From Thalassiosira profunda (taxonomy: Eukaryota; Bacillariophyta; Thalassiosirophyceae; Thalassiosirales; Thalassiosiraceae), in NCBI GenBank assembly GCA_036939355.1, contig JALLAP010000641.1, forward strand, positions 1-11,289: a DNA stretch of 11,289 nucleotides. The letters run 5' to 3'. A model generated the notes under the pieces. It had not been told where the DNA came from, did no database searches, and saw nothing but the letters and a program-made list of their open reading frames with translations. Within the stretch, counting starts at the first letter, position 1. Each line of letters opens with the position of its first letter. Positions 6,902-11,289 of the stretch are shown piece after piece. The position numbers and the translations under genes are program-made.

Positions 6902-7901
6902 CTACGCCGAAAACAGCGCATCTTCTTCCATGAAGCCCGATCTCCTCTTTTGCATGCTCGGTAACCACGGAATCTGCACGAGCGTCACTTGTCCCAAAAT
7001 GTTGGCATTCGCCGGCATGGCCGCCTTGCTCTCGAACGCCGCAATCGTCACCGTCCCCGGACTCTCCGCCAATTCCAACACCAAAAATTTCCGCTCCGCG
7101 AACGTCCTCCGGGATCGATCGCACAACACCACCAGATCGACGGGATCGGTCAATTCCTTCGGGAGCTGCACCCCCAACGTAAAGTGATCCGCAATGAGAA
7201 CGACGGGATCGTCCGTCTCGTGCACCGAAGACATGCCCGGGAGGGCGACCGAGCCCATTTGGGGACCGTCCGGGTCTGCAAAGTCGTAGCTCCACTGGCC
7301 CAATTCGGCAGAGGGCTCGGAGGAAACAGCGAGGTAGGTCGCCGTGTCCACTCCCGGGTACGCCCCGGCAATCTGGAGTCGGATGAAAGATTGGAACGTG
7401 CTTAGTACATGATCAAAAGAGCAAACAAAGGACATTGGTGATTTCCCCAACTGTCGCGGTCAGTGTCCGCGCGGAATGATGTTGGAAAGATGGAGCCGTC
7501 ATATAAATCCCTTATCGTAATGTTCAACACAGATGATTCAGATCGTCATCTAATTGTTTTGTTTCGATAATAAATCATTGGCTCCCATCCTCATGCATCG
7601 CTCGGTTCTGCATAAAGGCCATCGACAACATACACCAAACGGCACCACCAAAGGCATTGATGTGGTGACGCACCTGCACAATCCGCGGAGCGATGTAATC
7701 CTCGTCGTTTTGCAACAGCGGCATGAAGCACGAGTTCTGCCCGTGCATGTTTCCCACCGCGGCGTTCATTGCCGTCGCCGACGTCTGCACCAGGGAGGAC
7801 CGCGGCGACGTGCGTGATGGGCGGCTGACGCCATTGTTCGCTTGGAAGGCGTGGCAGCCCGATAGGGCGAGCGCCACCGTGACGATATGTGCTAGAGCCA
7901 T
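6902..7901 (-). CDS. Plastid-targeted protein of unknown function, two exons, 232 aa
   Basis: Exon 1 is 7901-7674 and exon 2 is 7372-6902 on the minus strand. The ATG at 7901 is the first of its frame. The protein opens with a hydrophobic signal peptide (residues 2-16) cut in GCHA/FQ, the A-F motif that diatoms use for import into the complex plastid. A Ser/Thr/Arg/Asn-rich, acid-poor transit stretch follows to about residue 50. The mature part begins near FMPLLQNDEDYIAPRIVQ and runs across the splice into IAGAYPGV, then a tract with DPDGPQMGSVALPG, an ADHFTLGVQLP strand, LVVLCDRSRRTF, and a C-terminal VQIPWLPSMQKR...GF-acidic ending. No cofactor-binding motif or membrane span is evident, so it is probably a soluble stromal or thylakoid-surface protein. 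I do not recognise a named family. It diverges from the K+ channel gene with 217 bp between start codons. Confidence 0.82.
7373..7673 (-). other. 301-nt intron in the plastid-protein gene
   Basis: The donor is CAG/GTGCGT (7673-7668) and the acceptor CGACTCCAG/ATTGCC (AG at 7374-7373), in phase 0. A TACTAAG sequence (7407-7401 on the minus strand), close to the consensus branch point, lies 28 nt before the acceptor. Unspliced, exon 1 runs to a stop at 7575 and exon 2 has no targeting signal. Confidence 0.85.
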
Positions 7902-8118
7902 AATATTTGAGCTTGCACGACGACAGCGAGCGTGTGGATGGTGCACCGAGTAGTTTGGAGTTGAGAGGGGACGCCGTTGTCGATAGGAGCCGCGTCGTTC
8001 GGGTGGTGGGGGTGGGCTCTTGATTCTGTGTTTTGTGCTCCGTCGGCGTCGTGCGTCATCCGCCAAAAATCAGCGGCCAGATTTTTTTCCGCGCAACATC
8101 AACTCTACTATTCTCACT
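7902..8118. promoter_or_regulatory. Shared upstream region of divergent plastid-protein and K+ channel genes
   Basis: Only 217 bp separate the two start codons, so promoters and 5' UTRs of both genes must lie here or overlap. GCACGACG (7915-7922) and its reverse complement CGTCGTGC (8047-8054) form a widely spaced inverted pair, which could be one factor's site read by each gene. No TATA box is evident. A T-run (8081-8088) precedes the channel start. Confidence 0.5.
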
Positions 8119-9768
8119 ATGTCCTCTGCCGCTGTGGTAATGTACCCGCCCCAACACCGGGCAATGGCGCCGAGCATGGATGCGTCGGGTGCGGGCGCTG
8201 ATGCCGCCAGCGGCACAGACGAGCCCACACTAACTGATCAGGGAGCCCAGAGCCAGGAGGGGTATCCACAAGATGTCGCGGCCCATGAAAGCGTCGCGGT
8301 TGGTGAAACCGATGCTAATGGCCAATGTCAGGACGGCGGCCCTTCGGAGGACACTAATCGGCGCATCGGCTGCTTTCGTTGGCTCATTTGCTGGCGCGAG
8401 AAGTGGCCGCGATCATTTGCAATCATCTTCAAGGTCATCATCCCTTTGTTCTCGCTCATCGCGCTCTCGATGGCCTTCGGCTACTGGTTGGCCCAGATAG
8501 AAGCGCCGGAGGAGATCCGCAAGAACAACATTGCAATTGCATCAAGAGAGTCGATATATTACGCATCGCAGTTCGAGCGTTTGGCGCTGAGACTGGGACC
8601 GTTGTTCTGCCTCAAGTTAAGCGTGGGCGAAAAGACGGGGCAACTCACAGAGGAGAACGTCGACGAACAAATCATGGACGTGCTTGATACAATCTACTCG
8701 CTTCTATACCGCGCAGCGGACAACGCCACAGCTGCAGCTGCCTTTACAAATCAAACGAGGGACGAGCTGCTGGTCGAGCTGGAGGCAAACAACTTAACGC
8801 AAATCAACGACATCCCAAAGCTGTCCGGCTTCATGGCGAGATGCGGAGCCAAGATTGATGATTCGTTGGAGTTCTCTTCGGTGATCGGCATAACCGAATA
8901 CCTGTATCAGTTTGGTGTCAGCTCTTTCGACATCACGTTCAACTGGATCAAATGTCCGCCGCGACGAAACGCGACCTCTTTGGACGAAGGAACCTGGGCG
9001 TTTCTCGTGGATACCTTTCAAGTCTCAGATGCCAGAGAGCAGGAGGAAATTGTTCGAGCACGGTGGAGAGAGCAACACTTCGACCTCTTCACCCAGTACT
9101 ACTCATCGTACCGACAAAACAACTTGACTCGGACCGAGGCTCGCGACAAAGCTATTGCAGATGCTTTTATCGATGCTGACGGTTTTGGAAGGTGCATACC
9201 TGATACGATGAGTACAGCGTGGTTCTGGTTCACAGTCATGACGACGATTGGATATGGGAACGCCAGTCCAACCTCCACAGAAGGTAGAGCCTTGGTCTTT
9301 ACTTTCGGCTTCCTCTCGATCTTAGTCTTTGGGACTGTGTTGGCCACAGCGGGTGATATTCTCACCTCCGTGTTTCAGGACGCGGTTCGGCATCACCGGC
9401 GGCTGCGATTCCTTTCCAAATTGTGGGTCGGAGTCTTGCTGTGGGGCAGTCTCTTCTACATTTATTTGTGCGTCCTCGCGGCTTGCGTTGTTGCGTGGAA
9501 GCGAAACCGAGTGGACGTGGATTTGGAATTCGCGGACGCTTACTGGTTCAGCTTCATCTCAATCACTACTGTGGGTCTCGGCGATTTTGTCTTCGAGCAC
9601 GAAGCCATCGGTGCGGAAGATTTGGTTGGATTTGCCATCCTCTTCCTGATCGGCTTCGTTCTCCTGGCGAACTTCCTGACGGATCTTGCTGCCCTGCTGA
9701 ACAAGATTTGCAGTCCCAGTAGCATCAATGCGGCCGAAGGTAGTCTTTCGCAACCGAAGGATAGCTGA
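8119..9768 (+). CDS. Two-pore-domain potassium channel (K2P/TPK-like), 549 aa
   Basis: The ATG at 8119 (A at -3) is the first ATG of the frame. After an acidic, disordered N-terminus of about 95 residues comes TM1 (about 99-127, SFAIIFKVIIPLFSLIALSM). P-loop 1 carries the filter TTIGYGN (375-381), followed by TM2 (about 391-412), TM3 (434-459), P-loop 2 with TTVGLGD (483-489), and TM4 (501-527). The order M1-P1-M2-M3-P2-M4 with GYG then GLG filters marks a two-pore K+ channel working as a dimer. The TM1-P1 linker is about 240 residues with five N-x-S/T sequons (202, 211, 225, 284, 335) and several Cys, far longer than the ~60-residue cap of animal K2P channels. The C-terminal tail is short, with no EF-hands, unlike plant TPKs. 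It probably sits in the plasma membrane or an internal membrane with the linker facing outside or the lumen. Confidence 0.9.
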   Translation: MSSAAVVMYPPQHRAMAPSMDASGAGADAASGTDEPTLTDQGAQSQEGYPQDVAAHESVAVGETDANGQCQDGGPSEDTNRRIGCFRWLICWREKWPRSFAIIFKVIIPLFSLIALSMAFGYWLAQIEAPEEIRKNNIAIASRESIYYASQFERLALRLGPLFCLKLSVGEKTGQLTEENVDEQIMDVLDTIYSLLYRAADNATAAAAFTNQTRDELLVELEANNLTQINDIPKLSGFMARCGAKIDDSLEFSSVIGITEYLYQFGVSSFDITFNWIKCPPRRNATSLDEGTWAFLVDTFQVSDAREQEEIVRARWREQHFDLFTQYYSSYRQNNLTRTEARDKAIADAFIDADGFGRCIPDTMSTAWFWFTVMTTIGYGNASPTSTEGRALVFTFGFLSILVFGTVLATAGDILTSVFQDAVRHHRRLRFLSKLWVGVLLWGSLFYIYLCVLAACVVAWKRNRVDVDLEFADAYWFSFISITTVGLGDFVFEHEAIGAEDLVGFAILFLIGFVLLANFLTDLAALLNKICSPSSINAAEGSLSQPKDS

Positions 9769-9812
9769 TTCAGAAAGCAGTTGGGTTCGTGCAACATATA
9801 TTATCCTTTCAC
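9769..9812. other. 44-bp gap between convergent stop codons
   Basis: The K+ channel stop (9766-9768) and the stop of the opposing coiled-coil gene (9815-9813) are only 44 bp apart, with an AT-rich core (acatatattat). The 3' UTRs must overlap, giving potential antisense pairing. The same arrangement occurs at 2847-2881 (35 bp). Confidence 0.7.
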
Positions 9813-11289
9813 CTATCTATTGTACCTCCCAGACAGCTGGAAAAGCTGCGATTTGAGCTCGCCGATCTCCGCATCTCGGTCTTCTAAGGCAGCCTTGGAA
9901 TTCGCAAGCACACCAGCGCAAATCTCCTCGGCCTTGAAGCGAAGCTCCTTTTCGGCTGTCAGCTCAGCTGCAAACTCTCGTTCATTCCACGGCGCTGCAG
10001 AGGGTGTTCGGTGGTTCAATCCATACTGAAGGCCTGCCGAGTGCGGAGTTTTCTGTCGGCCGGACGAACCGGTCGAAGGCCGGGCATCTGACGAGGGTGT
10101 TGCGCCATGGTTAAATCCATAATGAAGGCCTGGGTGAGGGGTTTTTGGCCGGCCCGACAATGAAGTCGAAGGCCGCGCGTCTGGATTGAATATCATTCCT
10201 TCCACCCTGGTATCGTAGCGCCTCGATCCAGACGATTGAAGCGAGGCAATGAGATTGTTGGCGTCGGCCAGTTTCCCCTCCATTTCCGCCAGAGCGTCTG
10301 TGTCTCTCCGTCGCTGGTCCAACAGAGACTGCTCCCGCATACGAAGCTTCGAGACGCCGTCCGTGGCAATTGCTTTCAGGTCACCCATTTCCGAGTTCAT
10401 GAGCTGAATTGTCTTGCTACACTCATCGATCGAGGACTTCAACGCGACATTTTCACTCTGTAGCAATGAGACAAGTATCAACGGAGTGAGCATCTACAGA
10501 CAAACCAACAGGACAAAGTTCAACGAGAACCAGCCAAACGTACCTGAAGTGTCCTCATTGAGATGTTGTTCTGTTCGTTCTCTCGCATCAATGTAGAAAT
10601 GCGACCGTGCATGAAGCGGTCCTCTTCGTTGGCGTTTGCATTCCTCTTGTCTCTGATTTCCGCGGGAACGCCGATGCTTGAGACGCGGCTCTCGTGATCG
10701 TGTTGAGACTTGATCATTCCATTCAATTGCTTGTTCTCTTCCTTGAGGCGATTCAGCTCATTCACTGACTCTTCGGCAATGTCCATGAGACCTCGCAAAT
10801 TGGCCAGCTCACTCTTCATCGCCTTGTTCTCTCGGATCTGTTTCAATGCATCCTCTCGAGCCTGCTTCAATTCCCCCACAACTTGACCAAGTCTCGTTTC
10901 CGCATTTTGAAGGCTGAGCGACGACGAACCCTCCAACTGCTCTATCCGCCGTCGAAGTTGGGCGTTCTCCGCTTTTTGGGAAGAGACATTTTGTTGAAGA
11001 CGACTGGCTTCTCCATTCTCGCGATCCAATGAGTAGCTACCCTTGACATCTTCGAGGCGCCTAGCATAGTCTGATTTCAGTGCTTCAATGCGCTGCTTCA
11101 TCATATCAACAGTCTTTGTTTTGATCATTGCAAACTGACTCTCCAAGAGCTCCTTCTCTTCCTGGGTGGCGGCTAGGGATCTTTTCAGCCTTTCAATGTC
11201 GCCATCGCGCTCTGACAGCAACGATCTCGCCCGCTCGTATTCGACAGAGAGCTTCTCGTGGTCGTGAAGTGCAGACTCATGGGGTATCA
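9813..11289 (-). CDS. Coiled-coil protein, 3' part with two exons (5' end outside the window)
   Basis: The minus-strand frame is open from the right edge to 10544, then an intron, then exon 10457-9813. About 462 residues are visible and the start lies beyond 11289. The sequence is Glu/Lys/Gln/Leu-rich with heptad-like spacing throughout (for example IERLKRSL, LRRRIEQLEGSS, VNELNRLKEENKQL, TLQSENVALKSSI, IASLQSSGS), which indicates a long coiled coil. Near the C-terminus it is interrupted by a Pro/Ser/His-rich linker made of two related units starting DARPST, after which helix resumes (AAELTAEKELRFKAEEI ...). Such proteins are often cytoskeletal, centrosomal/ciliary or vesicle tethers, but nothing here picks one. 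No enzyme domain is visible. Confidence 0.8.
9993..10181 (-). repeat. Two tandem ~31-residue coding repeats (DARPST units)
   Basis: Two adjacent units of about 93-96 bp both encode DARPST-x2-SGR-x-KTPH, then GL-x-YG-x-NH and TPS. The DNA is visibly similar too (gagggtgtt ... aatccata at 10000-10025 and 10093-10120), with small in-frame indels. This is a recent internal duplication in the linker between coiled-coil segments. Confidence 0.75.
10458..10543 (-). other. 86-nt intron in the coiled-coil gene, with an alternative in-frame acceptor
   Basis: The donor is CTTCAG/GTACGT (10543-10538). The preferred acceptor is TTGCTACAG/AGTGAA (AG at 10459-10458), which keeps the heptad pattern (TLQ/SENVALK). 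A second acceptor, TGTCTGTAG/ATGCTC (AG at 10495-10494), is also phase 0 and would add 12 residues containing a proline. Both give an open frame. Confidence 0.8.

Noticed and set aside
6664..6933. Plus-strand 89-codon frame with hydrophobic stretches
   Set aside because: The hydrophobic residues come from T-rich DNA in a likely 3' UTR; no signal peptide logic, homology or splice support was seen.
6603..7295. Minus-strand open frame of 230 codons overlapping the plastid-protein gene
   Set aside because: It runs in another frame across exon 2 and beyond its stop, with no targeting signal or plausible domain. The spliced plastid protein explains the same DNA better.
7902..8066. 55-codon N-terminal extension of the plastid protein
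   Set aside because: It begins at a TTG, is Arg/Pro/His-rich, and would bury the signal peptide that must be at the N-terminus for plastid import.
8020..8118. 33-codon extension of the K+ channel frame
   Set aside because: It begins at a TTG rather than ATG; the ATG at 8119 is the first and has A at -3.
1..11289. A defence island, biosynthetic cluster, provirus or CRISPR-like system
   Set aside because: I looked for spaced repeats, integrases, polymerases, capsid or toxin-like genes and saw none. The genes are unrelated housekeeping or regulatory types with introns.

Overview
The window looks like nuclear DNA of a eukaryotic alga, most likely a centric diatom of the Thalassiosira type. Evidence: spliceosomal introns (71, 78, 86 and 301 nt), a bipartite plastid presequence with the heterokont A-F cleavage motif, and a MYND protein with a Lys/Arg-rich 'MGKKSKGR' start of a kind I associate with expanded Thalassiosira families. 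The species call is inference. No tRNA, rRNA, CRISPR or recognisable transposase gene was seen.

Layout, left to right. (1) 1-111 (+): the last 36 codons of a gene entering from the left, faintly like a WD40 repeat. (2) 112-552: non-coding, with a 20-bp TTAGGG-type tract and a cluster of GAGGGC/GCCCTC dyads. (3) 553-2846 (+): a two-exon gene for a ~740-aa protein that may be a beta-propeller; family not identified. (4) 2882-4912 (-): a 676-aa Utp5/WDR43-type SSU-processome protein with a C-terminal Utp12 domain. (5) 5396-6409 (-): a two-exon MYND zinc-finger protein. The second half of its finger lies on a short 3' exon that an unspliced reading misses. (6) 6410-6901: GC-rich hairpins and a TACGT-rich element. 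(7) 6902-7901 (-): a two-exon gene for a 232-aa plastid-targeted protein of unknown function. Its signal peptide is on exon 1 and its conserved-looking body on exon 2. (8) 8119-9768 (+): a two-pore-domain K+ channel with an unusually large first luminal/extracellular loop. (9) 9813-11289 (-): the 3' part of a coiled-coil gene running off the right edge.

The genes are packed closely. Two pairs converge with 35-bp and 44-bp gaps between stop codons, and the plastid protein and K+ channel diverge from a 217-bp shared upstream region. The products (ribosome biogenesis, MYND, plastid protein, K+ channel, coiled coil) do not form an obvious pathway; this reads as ordinary gene-dense nuclear DNA, not a cassette. 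The most useful results are the three splice reconstructions (MYND finger, plastid protein, coiled coil), the odd loop architecture of the channel, and a similar-looking hairpin plus TACGTACG arrangement in front of two genes.
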